64,000 nt of DNA from Prescottella equi. Its GTDB lineage: Bacteria; Actinomycetota; Actinomycetes; Mycobacteriales; Mycobacteriaceae. The position numbers and the translations under genes were made by a program. Positions 32,569-40,927 of this stretch are shown piece after piece. The notes under the pieces are model-generated. The model was not told the DNA's origin and made no database searches. It was given only the letters and a program-made list of their open reading frames with translations. Positions within the stretch are counted from its first letter, which is position 1; each line of letters starts with the position of its first letter. Location of the stretch: assembly GCF_002094305.1 (NCBI RefSeq), contig NZ_LWTX01000001.1:1090309-1154308 (forward strand), given 5' to 3'.

Positions 32569-34013
32569 CCCGCGTCGTGGTGCTCGGGGACTCGCTCCTC
32601 GACGTGGACCTCGAGGGCCGTGTCGACCGGCTGTCGCCGGAGGCACCGGTCCCGGTGTTCGACACCGACAGCGTCCGAGTGCGTCCGGGGGGCGCCGCGC
32701 TGGCCGCCGTGCTGGCGGCTCGCGACGTCGGCGAGGTGGTGCTGGTGACGGCGGTGGCCGCCGACGCCGAGGGGCGGCGACTCGTCGAACTCGTTTCGGA
32801 ACACTGCGACGTGGTCCCGCTCGACCTGCTGGGGGCGACAGTGACCAAGACCCGGATCCGTACCGACGTCCAGCACCTGCTGCGGATCGACTCCGGCGAC
32901 GGCGTCACCGCAGGCACGCCCGTGACCTCCGCGGTCGAGCGAGCGCTGGCGGGGGCGGACGCGATCGTCGTCGCCGACTACGGGCTAGGAACGACGCGGC
33001 ATCGGGGCCTCCGGGCACTGGTCGCGTCCCGGGCCCGAATGGCTCCGGTGGTCTGGGATCCGCATCCGCGCGGGGCGGCGCCCGGCGCGGAGAGCGCGTT
33101 GGCGACGCCGAATCTGCGGGAGGCCTACGGTGCGCTCGGCGGCGGCGCCGACGCGCTGGTGCCGGCCGAGGCCGGGCGGCGCCTGCTCGGGCAGTGGGGA
33201 ACACGAGCCGTTGCGATCACCCAGGGCCCGGCCGGTGCCACCGTCGTCGAACGGGGTCGGCCGGTCCACGTGGTCCCCGTCCCGGAGACGCCGGTGACGT
33301 TGCGGACCGGCCGGCCGGACACGTGCGGCGCCGGCGACCGATTCGCCGCGGCGGCCGCGGCCGCGCTGGGCGGCGGTGCGTCGGTGACCGAAGCGGTCAC
33401 GGTCGCGGTCGATCGCGCGTCCCGGTTCGTGTCCGCGGGCGGCGCGGGGTCGATGGCCTCCGTGGACCGCGGGGCGGCATCGAACCGGGTCCGTCGTCCG
33501 AGCCGATCCTGCTCGGACGCTTTCGCACTCGCTGATCGCGTGCACCGGGACGGAGGCCGGCTGGTGGCAACCGGCGGGTGCTTCGACCTGGTCCATCCAG
33601 GCCACCTCCGCCTGCTGCGCGAGGCCGCCGCACTCGGCGACGCACTGGTGGTGTGCCTGAACTCTGATTCGTCCGTCCGCCGGCTGAAGGGGGCCGGGCG
33701 CCCGGTGCTCGGGCAGGACGCACGCGCGGCGATGCTGCGCGAACTCGACACCGTCGACGCGGTGGCGGTGTTCGACGACGACACGCCGACCCGCCTGCTG
33801 GAGCGGTTGCGACCGGACGTGTGGGTGAAGGGCGGGGACTATCGACCGGCCGATCTCCCCGAGGCCGAGACCGTGCGGCGGAACGGCGGCGAGGTCCGCA
33901 CCGTCCCGCCGCTCGGCGACTACTCGACCACCAAGGTCGTCGCCGCGATCGAATCGCATCACGAAGCTTTCCGGGGCCGGGCCGGTCTCGGATCCGAAGG
34001 GAGGAATCCGTGA
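32565..34013 (+). CDS. hldE: Bifunctional heptose 7-phosphate kinase / heptose 1-phosphate nucleotidyltransferase (HldE-like)
   Basis: 482 residues from GTG 32565, overlapping the gmhA stop (GTGA). Residues 1-300 are a PfkB kinase: VVLGDSLLDVDLEGRVDRLS, PEAPVPVF, VRPGGAALAAVLAARD and the catalytic DTCGAGDRF near residue 251. Residues 325-465 are a cytidylyltransferase-fold domain: GGCFDLVHPGHLRLLREAAA near 336, VCLNSDSSVRRLKGAGRPVL and WVKGGDYRPADLPE. The order is that of HldE/RfaE. The enzyme would make ADP- (or another NDP-) heptose. GmhB phosphatase and an HldD-type epimerase are not in the window, so the middle step and final epimer are open. Confidence 0.9.
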   Translation: MTRVVVLGDSLLDVDLEGRVDRLSPEAPVPVFDTDSVRVRPGGAALAAVLAARDVGEVVLVTAVAADAEGRRLVELVSEHCDVVPLDLLGATVTKTRIRTDVQHLLRIDSGDGVTAGTPVTSAVERALAGADAIVVADYGLGTTRHRGLRALVASRARMAPVVWDPHPRGAAPGAESALATPNLREAYGALGGGADALVPAEAGRRLLGQWGTRAVAITQGPAGATVVERGRPVHVVPVPETPVTLRTGRPDTCGAGDRFAAAAAAALGGGASVTEAVTVAVDRASRFVSAGGAGSMASVDRGAASNRVRRPSRSCSDAFALADRVHRDGGRLVATGGCFDLVHPGHLRLLREAAALGDALVVCLNSDSSVRRLKGAGRPVLGQDARAAMLRELDTVDAVAVFDDDTPTRLLERLRPDVWVKGGDYRPADLPEAETVRRNGGEVRTVPPLGDYSTTKVVAAIESHHEAFRGRAGLGSEGRNP

Positions 34014-34699
34014 TCGACATCGGCAACGTGCTCATCTCGGGCGGAGCGTCGGGCCTGGGCGCCGCGACCGCGACCGCCGTCGCCAAGGCGGGAGGAACGC
34101 CGCTCGTACTCGATATGGCGGTGCCCGACGCGGAACACGCCTATCGGCTCGTGGACATCGCGGACAGTTCGGCGGTCGCCGAGGCCACCGCCGAACTCGC
34201 AGGCAGCGTGGGCGGCCGACTCGACGGGGTGTTCACCGCCGCCGGCATCGACTGCTGCGGCAGGCTGGACGAGGTCGCCGCAGCCGACTGGGAGCGCGTC
34301 GTCGCCGTCGACCTGATGGGGACCGCGGCCGTCGTCCGTGCGGCACTGCCGCATCTGGCCAGCCCGTCCGGCCGCATCGTGACGTGCGCCTCGACCCTGG
34401 GTCTGAAGGCGGTGAGCGACGCGACTGCCTACTGTGCGGCGAAGTTCGGTGTCGTCGGTTTCACCCGGGCACTCGCGGCGGAGACGGCGGGACGATACGG
34501 CGTGACCCTGCTGGTGCCCGGTGGCATGGACACGTCGTTCTTCGACGGGCGCACCGCGCAGTACCGTCCGCCCCCGGACGCCCACCTGAACCGGCCGGAG
34601 GACGTGGCCGCGACCGTGGTGTACGCGCTGGGGCAGCCGGAGGGGTGCGAGATCCGCGAGATGGTCGTGTGCGCCTCCGAAGAGTCGTCGTGGCCGTGA
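34010..34699 (+). CDS. Classical SDR in the heptose operon
   Basis: 229 residues from GTG 34010 (GGGAGGAA upstream, four-base overlap with the previous stop). It has NVLISGGASGLGAATATAVA, AAGIDCCGRLDEVAAADWER, catalytic Ser in VTCASTLGLKAVSDATAYCA and Tyr-x3-Lys in AYCAAKFGVVGFTRALAAE, then LVPGGMDTSFFDG. It is not an HldD-type (extended) SDR, so it is more likely to oxidise or reduce a sugar or a small hydroxy compound. The overlap on both sides implies a step in the same pathway. Exact reaction unknown. Confidence 0.88.
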   Translation: MIDIGNVLISGGASGLGAATATAVAKAGGTPLVLDMAVPDAEHAYRLVDIADSSAVAEATAELAGSVGGRLDGVFTAAGIDCCGRLDEVAAADWERVVAVDLMGTAAVVRAALPHLASPSGRIVTCASTLGLKAVSDATAYCAAKFGVVGFTRALAAETAGRYGVTLLVPGGMDTSFFDGRTAQYRPPPDAHLNRPEDVAATVVYALGQPEGCEIREMVVCASEESSWP

Positions 34700-35616
34700 G
34701 CGACGTGCTGGTGCTGCGTGCGCTCGGGGTGGGTGACCTGGCGACCGCGGTCCCGGCGCTGCGTGCGCTGCGGCGCGAGTTCCCGAACGCACGTCTGCGC
34801 CTGGCCACGCCGATCGGGCTGCGGGACCTCGTCGGCCTGATCGGCGGGATCGACGACATCGTGCCGACGTCCGGGCTGCGCGCCATGGCCGTGCACACCC
34901 GTCCCGACCTGGCCGTCAATCTCCACGGCCGGGGCCCGCAGAGCACGACGTTGCTGCGCGGCGCGGGACCGGGCGGCGTCTGGTGTCATCGCGATCCGGG
35001 CATCGGCGCCGACGGCCCGGAGTGGGACGAGCATCTGCACGAGGTCGATCGCTGGTGCGCGCTGCTGCGGCACCACGGGGTGCCCGCCGATCCGACGGAA
35101 CTGCGGATCCGACGACCCCGGTCGGCGCCCGTCGAGGGTGCGATCGTGGTCCACCCCGGCGCGGCGAGCGCGGCCCGCCGCTGGCCCGCAGCTCGGTTCG
35201 CCGCCGTGATTCGCGAACTGTGGAGTGCGTACGGGGGAGCCGTCGTGGTCACCGGGGGTCCGGGGGAAGGCGGACTCGTCGACGACGTGTGCCGGGCCGT
35301 CGGATCGGGTGTCCCGGTCCGGCGTGCGGTCCCGTGCCGGCTCGGCGAACTCGCCGCGTTGATCTCGCGTGCCCGGCTGGTGGTCTGCGGTGACACCGGA
35401 ATCGCCCATCTGGCAACGGCGTTCGGAACGCGATCGGTGGTGCTGTTCGGGCCCACACCGCCGCGGACGTGGGGTCCGCGGGTGGACCGACATCTGCACA
35501 CGGTGTTGTGGACCGGCCGGCGCGGCGACCCGCACGGTGCGCGTCTGGACCCCGGTCTGGCGGACATCGAGGCGGCCGACGTCGTGGCCGCCGCGTCCGT
35601 GCAACTGGAGAGGTGA
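34696..35616 (+). CDS. Family-9 glycosyltransferase, heptosyltransferase type
   Basis: 306 residues from GTG 34696 (GTGA overlap; GTG 34690 is an alternative). The N-terminal VSDVLVLRALGVGDLATAVP (G-x-GD loop) is that of WaaC/WaaF heptosyltransferases, followed by PDLAVNLHGRGPQSTTLL. The C-terminal donor site has IVVHPGAASAARRWPAARFA (the HPGa-x-KrWp motif, here RRWP) and VVCGDTGIAHLATAFGTRSV VLFG-type end with GPTPPRTWGP. Family 9 enzymes transfer heptose from ADP-heptose, which the upstream genes should supply. In an organism without lipopolysaccharide the acceptor must be another envelope glycan. Confidence 0.9.
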   Translation: MSDVLVLRALGVGDLATAVPALRALRREFPNARLRLATPIGLRDLVGLIGGIDDIVPTSGLRAMAVHTRPDLAVNLHGRGPQSTTLLRGAGPGGVWCHRDPGIGADGPEWDEHLHEVDRWCALLRHHGVPADPTELRIRRPRSAPVEGAIVVHPGAASAARRWPAARFAAVIRELWSAYGGAVVVTGGPGEGGLVDDVCRAVGSGVPVRRAVPCRLGELAALISRARLVVCGDTGIAHLATAFGTRSVVLFGPTPPRTWGPRVDRHLHTVLWTGRRGDPHGARLDPGLADIEAADVVAAASVQLER

Positions 35617-35624
35617 GGTGCGCG

Positions 35625-36932
35625 ATGTCCGCAGGTCCGGTGGGCGTAGTGGGGGCCGGGTACGTGGGGCTGACGACGGCGGCCTGTCTGTCGCACCTGG
35701 GCCACTCGGTGCGGTGTGTGGACAGCGATGCGACCCGGGTCGAGCGGTTACGGCGGGGTGTGGTCGACATTCTCGAGCCGCGTCTCGCCGAGCTCGTGCA
35801 CGCCGGATTACGCGGCGGGACGGTGTGTTTCGACACCGAACTCGGTGCACTCACCTCGTGCGGTGTCGTGGTTCTCTGCCTGCCCACGCCCTCCGGCCGG
35901 GACGGCGCACCCGACCTGGCGAGCGTGACATCGGTGTCCCGACGCATCGCCCGCGAGATCGCGGGGCCGGTGGTGCTGGCGGTGAAATCCACCGTCCCGC
36001 CGGGAAGCGCTCGCACACTGCAGGATTCAATCGGCCGCGGCCGTATCGACGTGGTCAGCAATCCCGAGTTCCTCCGCGAAGGCCGTTCGGTGGCGGACTT
36101 CCTGCGGCCCGAACGGATCGTGGTCGGTGGTGCCGAAGGCGCCGCCGTCGACGCCGTCACGTCGCTGTACCGGTCGGTTCCCGCGCCGATCTTCCGCACG
36201 GACTGGGCGAGCGCCGAACTCGCGAAGTACGCGTGCAACAGCTTCCTCGCGGTCAAGGCGTCGTACACCAACGAACTCGCCGACCTGTGCTCGGCGGTGG
36301 GCGCCGACGTGACCGAGGTGACCGCGGTGATGGCGGCGGATCCGCGAATCGGAGGTGCGTTCCTCGCGCCCGGTCCGGGGTGGGGTGGATCCTGCCTGCC
36401 CAAGGACACCTGCGGCATGCTCGACGCCGGGCGGCGGGCGGGGGTGGTGCTGGACACGGTGCGGGCGGCGGTGCGGTCGAACACCCGCCATCGCCGCCGG
36501 CTGGTGGCCGACATCGTCCGCGAGCTCACGGGGGACCCGGCGGCATCCCTGGCCGGATATCGGATAGGGGTCCTCGGTCTGACCTTCAAGGCCGGCACCG
36601 GCGACGTGCGGGAGTCGCCCGCGCTGGCGGTCGTCCACGAACTGTGTGTCCGCGGTGCGATCGTGACCGCGTACGACCCGGCATGCGGCTCGGGGCGGGC
36701 ATCGGCCGTGGACGCGGACGGCGAGTTCCAGGTGGTCGACGAACCGGCGGCGGCGGTGAAGAGCGCGTCGGCCGTGGTGGTGCTCACCGAATGGCCCGAG
36801 TTCCGGACCGTCGACTGGCGCGCCGCGGCGCGAGAAGTGCAGCGGCCGCTCGTCATCGATGCGCGAAACCTGCTCGATCCTGCGGCTCTGGAGGCCTGTG
36901 GCTTCTCCTACCGCGGGATCGGCAGGCCGTGA
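35625..36932 (+). CDS. ugd: UDP-glucose/UDP-hexose 6-dehydrogenase
   Basis: 435 residues from ATG 35625, eight bases after the previous stop. NAD site GVVGAGYVGLTTAACLSHLG, VDSDATRVERL, LPTPSGRDGAPDLASV, VKSTVPPGSARTLQDSIGRG, NPEFLREGRSVADFL, the central AELAKYACNSFLAVKASYTN, the catalytic Cys in GWGGSCLPKDTCGML near residue 256 and GLTFKAGTGDVRESP. The product is most likely UDP-glucuronate. This suits the UXS-like enzyme at 1902-2909 and ties the two sugar blocks of the window. GDP-mannose dehydrogenase is a less likely alternative. Confidence 0.92.
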   Translation: MSAGPVGVVGAGYVGLTTAACLSHLGHSVRCVDSDATRVERLRRGVVDILEPRLAELVHAGLRGGTVCFDTELGALTSCGVVVLCLPTPSGRDGAPDLASVTSVSRRIAREIAGPVVLAVKSTVPPGSARTLQDSIGRGRIDVVSNPEFLREGRSVADFLRPERIVVGGAEGAAVDAVTSLYRSVPAPIFRTDWASAELAKYACNSFLAVKASYTNELADLCSAVGADVTEVTAVMAADPRIGGAFLAPGPGWGGSCLPKDTCGMLDAGRRAGVVLDTVRAAVRSNTRHRRRLVADIVRELTGDPAASLAGYRIGVLGLTFKAGTGDVRESPALAVVHELCVRGAIVTAYDPACGSGRASAVDADGEFQVVDEPAAAVKSASAVVVLTEWPEFRTVDWRAAAREVQRPLVIDARNLLDPAALEACGFSYRGIGRP

Positions 36933-36945
36933 ACGTTGGGCAGAC

Positions 36946-37116
36946 TCACGATTCGTCGTTGCGGCGCTCCCGGTGCACGTCGTTCATCTGCCGGGTCTTG
37001 CCCTCGGCCGTACCGGCTTCCGGGGTGGGCGAGTTGCCCTGGCGCCTGCGATACCACCAGCGCACGTTGATCGCGGCGACGATCACCACGAGTGCGACGA
37101 TGACGAGTATTTCCAT
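36946..37116 (-). CDS. Small single-pass membrane protein
   Basis: 56 residues from ATG 37116 with GGAGGATCAG upstream. Residues 1-17 are hydrophobic (MEILVIVALVVIVAAIN) and the rest is polar and basic (RWWYRRRQGNSPTPEAG, MNDVHRERRNDES). Convergent with the UDP-glucose dehydrogenase gene. Function unknown; such small proteins accompany stress genes in this group of bacteria. Confidence 0.6.
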   Translation of the reverse strand: MEILVIVALVVIVAAINVRWWYRRRQGNSPTPEAGTAEGKTRQMNDVHRERRNDES

Positions 37117-37169
37117 CTGCTGATCCTCCTCGAGGTTCCAGTGCTTCGCTGCCGCGCCGGTTCGCGGCG

Positions 37170-37595
37170 CTACTTCTCCGGGTGCGTGGTCTCCGGGGGG
37201 TGGTCCTCGCCCCGGCGCGTACCACCCTGGTGTGCCGGTCCGACCCCGGGGTCGGACTCGGACGGTCGTTCGTGTTGCACGCCGCTCTTCTGTGCCTGCC
37301 CGGCGCCGTCGGGATCGCCGGCGCGTGCACGCATGTGCTCGGGGGACTTGGCCTCCTGCTGGCGATCGTCGTACGGCGGTATCGCGGCCTCGTCGGAGGA
37401 CGCGCCGTGTCCGCCGGCATCCGCGGGCCGCTGCCACCCCGGTTCGTCCGACGAGATCGTCGACTCGTCCTCGAAGGCGCCCTCGCGCCGGTGGTCGCCT
37501 GCACTCGGCTCCTCGGCCCCGGTATCGCGGGAGCCCGGCGCGCCCCGCTCCGACTGTGGTTCCTCCTCCAGATGTTCGCCCGGTCGCTGCGTCAT
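37170..37595 (-). CDS. Hydrophilic, disordered protein
   Basis: 141 residues from ATG 37595 with GAGGAGGCAGCC upstream. The sequence is dominated by Glu, Asp, Gly, Pro, Gln and Ser with no hydrophobic core (GEHLEEEPQSERGAPGSRDT, SSDEAAIPPYDDRQQEAKSP). No domain recognised; low complexity like that of desiccation- or stress-related proteins. Upstream the minus strand carries a GGGTAC (37652-37647), a -10 element of sigmaF/B type, without a matching -35. Confidence 0.55.
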   Translation of the reverse strand: MTQRPGEHLEEEPQSERGAPGSRDTGAEEPSAGDHRREGAFEDESTISSDEPGWQRPADAGGHGASSDEAAIPPYDDRQQEAKSPEHMRARAGDPDGAGQAQKSGVQHERPSESDPGVGPAHQGGTRRGEDHPPETTHPEK

Positions 37596-37711
37596 GGCTG
37601 CCTCCTCGATGTCCGTGCTCGCCGTCCACCCCTCCGTGGACGTCGGGTACCCATTCGCTGGGTATGCCACACGCTCGATGTCCGTGAGCGGATTTCCCCC
37701 GCGCACCGGGG

Positions 37712-37736
37712 GTTGACTGCCGCGATCGCGGGGTAC
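37712..37736 (+). promoter_or_regulatory. SigmaF-like promoter of the DUF4383 gene
   Basis: GTTG (37712-37715), 15 bases, GGGTAC (37731-37736), 33 bases before the start codon. Same geometry as the motif before gmhA. GGGTAC lies in a self-complementary GGGGTACCCC, which could be chance. Confidence 0.45.
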
Positions 37737-37768
37737 CCCGCTCGGACCCGAACAGGAAGGGGTACGAC

Positions 37769-38245
37769 ATGTCCAGCGATACTCGGCCGACGTCGGCTCG
37801 CAAGCGCTCGGCCACCGAGGTGGTGGCGCTGGTCTTCGGTGTCGTGTTCCTCGTCGTCGGAATCGCGGGCTTCATCCCCGGGATCACGACCGACTACGAC
37901 ACGATGACGTGGGCCGGCCACCACTCCGACGCGAAGCTGCTCGGAATCTTCGAAGTTTCCGTCCTGCACAACATCATCCATCTTGCGTTCGGTGTGGCCG
38001 GAATCGTGATGGCCCGGAGCATGCGACTGGCGCGGACTTACCTGATCGCCGGAGGCGTGGTCTACTTCGCGGTGTGGATCTACGGTGTGTCGATCAACCG
38101 TGACGACGCCGCGAACTTCATTCCGGTCAACGACGCCGACAACTGGCTCCACCTGGGGCTCGCGGTCGCGATGATCGTCATCGGCGGTTTCCTCCCGCCG
38201 ATGGAGACGCGCAACGCGCAGCCGGCGTCCAGGCGAATGGACTGA
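37769..38245 (+). CDS. DUF4383 membrane protein
   Basis: 158 residues from ATG 37769 (GGAAGG upstream). Four membrane segments: VVALVFGVVFLVVGIAGFIP, IFEVSVLHNIIHLAFGVAGI, TYLIAGGVVYFAVWIYGVSI and WLHLGLAVAMIVIGGFLPP. The conserved residues HHSDAKLLGIFEVSVLHNII and NFIPVNDADNWLHLGL are the DUF4383 signature. Function unknown; family members are often stress-induced in actinobacteria, in line with the sigmaF-like promoter. Confidence 0.88.
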   Translation: MSSDTRPTSARKRSATEVVALVFGVVFLVVGIAGFIPGITTDYDTMTWAGHHSDAKLLGIFEVSVLHNIIHLAFGVAGIVMARSMRLARTYLIAGGVVYFAVWIYGVSINRDDAANFIPVNDADNWLHLGLAVAMIVIGGFLPPMETRNAQPASRRMD

Positions 38246-38248
38246 CCG

Positions 38249-39316
38249 TCACGTCGGTTTCCTGGTGCCGACCTCGCCTCGCCGCAGGGCCGACGTCAGC
38301 CGCGTGAGCACCGAGCGGTCCTCGAGGACGGGGCTGCCGGTGCCCGCGCGATCGACCATCCCCTCGGCCAGCTCGCGGACGACATCCGGTCCCTCGGTGT
38401 GCGCGACCCAACCCAACTCGTCGCGGGCGCGGGCGGGGTCCACGAGCGGAGTCGAGTACGCCAGGTCGATCCAGCCTCCGTCGACGGGTTGCAGGTGCAG
38501 CCGCCACGTCACCTGGGCGGCCGCCCGCAGCAGTCGGGACGGGACGTGCAGACCATGGACGGAGAGTCCGGCAAGGACGTCGGCGCCCGTCGCCGGGACG
38601 TCGGACGCGATGTTGTAGATCCCGGATTTCCGCTGCCGGGTCGCGGAGACGATCGCTCGCGCCGCCTCTTCGGCGTGCACCGCCGGGATGCACATGCCCC
38701 GGTCGATCGGCACCACGGGCGCGACGCGCAGAACGCCGGCGGGCACCCAGTCGGGAAGAATGTAGTGCAGCAACTGGTTTCCCGCGCGGTACTGACCGAT
38801 CAGGCCGGCGCGCAGGACCGTCACGGACGGCCCGGCGCCGGCATCGACATGGCGGCGGACGACGTCCTCGGCGGCCACCTTGTCCCGGCTGTAGACCGAG
38901 GACCGCACACCGGTGGTGGGCCACGACTCGTCGACGGGCCGCCCGTACGAGCCCGGCGCGTAGACGGCGGAGGAGGACATGTGCACGACGTGCCCGACGC
39001 CGCCCGTCGCTGCGGCCGCGAGCACGGCGCGTGTCCCGTCGACCCCGGTCGCCCGCAGGTAGTGGCGCCGATGGGTGGGCTGGAAACCCCACGCGAGGTG
39101 GACGACGGCGTCGGCATCCGCGAACGGGAGTGCGAGTTGCTCGGCGGCGTCGGGGGCGGCGACGTCCACGGTGTGCCAGGCCACGCCGGCGTACGGGGGC
39201 TCGTCCGGAGGCCTCCGCCGCGCGATTCCGACGATCTCGTGGTTGCCGTCCTCCCACAATGCTTGCAACAGGGTCGTGCCGAGGTTCCCGGTCGCGCCGG
39301 TGATCGCGATCCGCAT
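38249..39316 (-). CDS. Extended SDR (NAD-dependent epimerase/dehydratase family)
   Basis: 355 residues from ATG 39316 (GAGGG five bases upstream; the overlapping GTG 39322 has no spaced ribosome site). NAD site RIAITGATGNLGTTLLQALW, VVHLAWGFQPTHRRHYLRAT, catalytic region HMSSSAVYAPGSYGRPVDES and YSRDKVAAEDVVRRHV (Tyr-x3-Lys). A 40-residue C-terminal part after LGWVAHTEGPDVVRELAEGM is not part of the fold. It follows the FAD oxidoreductase gene with four bases of overlap, so the two likely act on one substrate. Confidence 0.87.
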   Translation of the reverse strand: MRIAITGATGNLGTTLLQALWEDGNHEIVGIARRRPPDEPPYAGVAWHTVDVAAPDAAEQLALPFADADAVVHLAWGFQPTHRRHYLRATGVDGTRAVLAAAATGGVGHVVHMSSSAVYAPGSYGRPVDESWPTTGVRSSVYSRDKVAAEDVVRRHVDAGAGPSVTVLRAGLIGQYRAGNQLLHYILPDWVPAGVLRVAPVVPIDRGMCIPAVHAEEAARAIVSATRQRKSGIYNIASDVPATGADVLAGLSVHGLHVPSRLLRAAAQVTWRLHLQPVDGGWIDLAYSTPLVDPARARDELGWVAHTEGPDVVRELAEGMVDRAGTGSPVLEDRSVLTRLTSALRRGEVGTRKPT

Positions 39317-39318
39317 CG

Positions 39319-40923
39319 TCACCCTCGCTTCGCGGAACGCCACACGACGTCCGCCACGACGCGGTTCACGCTTCGCCGGACCGGCGCCCCGATACCGTGC
39401 CGGGCAAGGGCGGCCCGGGCCGCGTTGAGGCCGCACACGCCGTGCACGCCGCCACCGGGGTGCGCCGACGCGCTGGCCAGGAACAGGTTCTTCACGGGAG
39501 TCTCCGGCCGCGACGACCCGGGAACGGGCCGGAAGATCAGTTGCTGGTGCAACTGGGCGGTTCCGCCGTTGACAGCGCCGTTCACCAGGTTCGCGTCGGC
39601 GCGTTCGAGATCCGACGGCCGTTGGACGCTTCGCGCGACGATGTTCGACCCGAAGCCGGGAGCGAAACGCTCGAGCTGTTCGTCGGTGCGCTCGGCGATC
39701 TTGTCCGCGCTGGCATCGTCGGCCACGCCCCGCGGGAGGTGCGTATACGCCCATGCGCTCTCCGTGCCGTCCGGCGAGCGGGTCGGATCGGCGGTCGTCA
39801 TCTGGCCCACCAGCAGGAACGGGTGCTCGGGGAGCTCGCCGGCCGCCAGCTGCGTGTGCCACTTCGCGAGCCTGGTGGTATCGCCGCCCACATGCACGGT
39901 GCCGGCGCGGCGGACCGAGTCGGCCTGCCACGGAATCGGCACGCGCAGAGCGTAGTTCACCTTCACCACCGGGGTGTCCCACTCGAAGTTCGCGAGCGCG
40001 GCGCGCACGTTCGCGGGCACGACGTCCTGCGGCAGCAGCCGCTCGTAGAGCGCGGGCGCCGACACGTCCGCGAGGACGGCGCGACGAGCGCCGAACGTCC
40101 GGCCGTCGGACAGGCGAACCCCCGTTGCCGCGCCGCCCTGCACGGTCACGGCGTCGACACGACTGTCGCATTCCACCCGGCCGCCCGCCGATTCCAGTCG
40201 GCGCACCAGGGCGTCGGTGAGCGCGCCCGCACCACCCACAGGGACCGGGAAACCCACGTCCTGCGCCAGCATCCCTAACAGGAATCCCATCGCCCCGCTG
40301 ATCGGGGCGTCGGGTGGCACGTCGGCGTGCAGTGCATTGCCGAGGAGCAGGACCTTCGCCGCCTCGCCGGCGAACAGTTCCTGCCCCATCCGGTTCGCCG
40401 GCAACAACAGGAACCGGGCGATGCGCAGCGCCTCCGCCGAGCCCAGCTCGCGCAGTAGCTTCACCGGCCCCTTCAGCGGGGGAAACGGGCCGAACAGGGT
40501 GTCCAGCAGGGGCTCGCGGATGCGCTCCCACGTCCGGTACAGCTCGAGCCACCGTTCCCCGTCGCCGCTGCGGAACCGCTCCAGTGCGGCTGCGGTGTCC
40601 GCGGCCTCGGGAAGGACGGCGGGCGCGTTCGAGTCCTCGGCGTCCAGCGGATGGGCCACCGCGATGGGAGCTCGACTCCACGACAACCCGTGCCGGTCCA
40701 GGTCCAGCTCGGCGAACGCGGGCGATACCGCGCTGAGGGGATAGAACGCACTGAACCGGTCGTAGCGGTATCCGGGGTGGAGATCACCGGAACGCACGGC
40801 TCCTCCCGGTGTCGGTTCGGCCTCGAGGACCAGCACGTCCCATCCTCGATCCGCGAGGGTGATCGCGGCGACCAGTCCGTTGGGTCCGGCGCCGACGACG
40901 ATTGCATCCGCCTTCTCCGTCAT
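39319..40923 (-). CDS. Phytoene desaturase-like FAD-dependent oxidoreductase
   Basis: 534 residues from ATG 40923, four bases after the SRPBCC stop. FAD site AIVVGAGPNGLVAAITLADR, VLEAEPTPGGAVRSGDLHPG, and at the C-terminus NLFLASASAHPGGGVHGVCG followed by LNAARAAL. This is the CrtI/PDS/retinol saturase family. No crtB, crtE or other carotenoid gene is in the window, and many actinobacterial members act on unknown polyprenyl or lipid substrates. Operon: SRPBCC - this gene - extended SDR. Confidence 0.88.
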   Translation of the reverse strand: MTEKADAIVVGAGPNGLVAAITLADRGWDVLVLEAEPTPGGAVRSGDLHPGYRYDRFSAFYPLSAVSPAFAELDLDRHGLSWSRAPIAVAHPLDAEDSNAPAVLPEAADTAAALERFRSGDGERWLELYRTWERIREPLLDTLFGPFPPLKGPVKLLRELGSAEALRIARFLLLPANRMGQELFAGEAAKVLLLGNALHADVPPDAPISGAMGFLLGMLAQDVGFPVPVGGAGALTDALVRRLESAGGRVECDSRVDAVTVQGGAATGVRLSDGRTFGARRAVLADVSAPALYERLLPQDVVPANVRAALANFEWDTPVVKVNYALRVPIPWQADSVRRAGTVHVGGDTTRLAKWHTQLAAGELPEHPFLLVGQMTTADPTRSPDGTESAWAYTHLPRGVADDASADKIAERTDEQLERFAPGFGSNIVARSVQRPSDLERADANLVNGAVNGGTAQLHQQLIFRPVPGSSRPETPVKNLFLASASAHPGGGVHGVCGLNAARAALARHGIGAPVRRSVNRVVADVVWRSAKRG

Positions 40924-40927
40924 CCGA

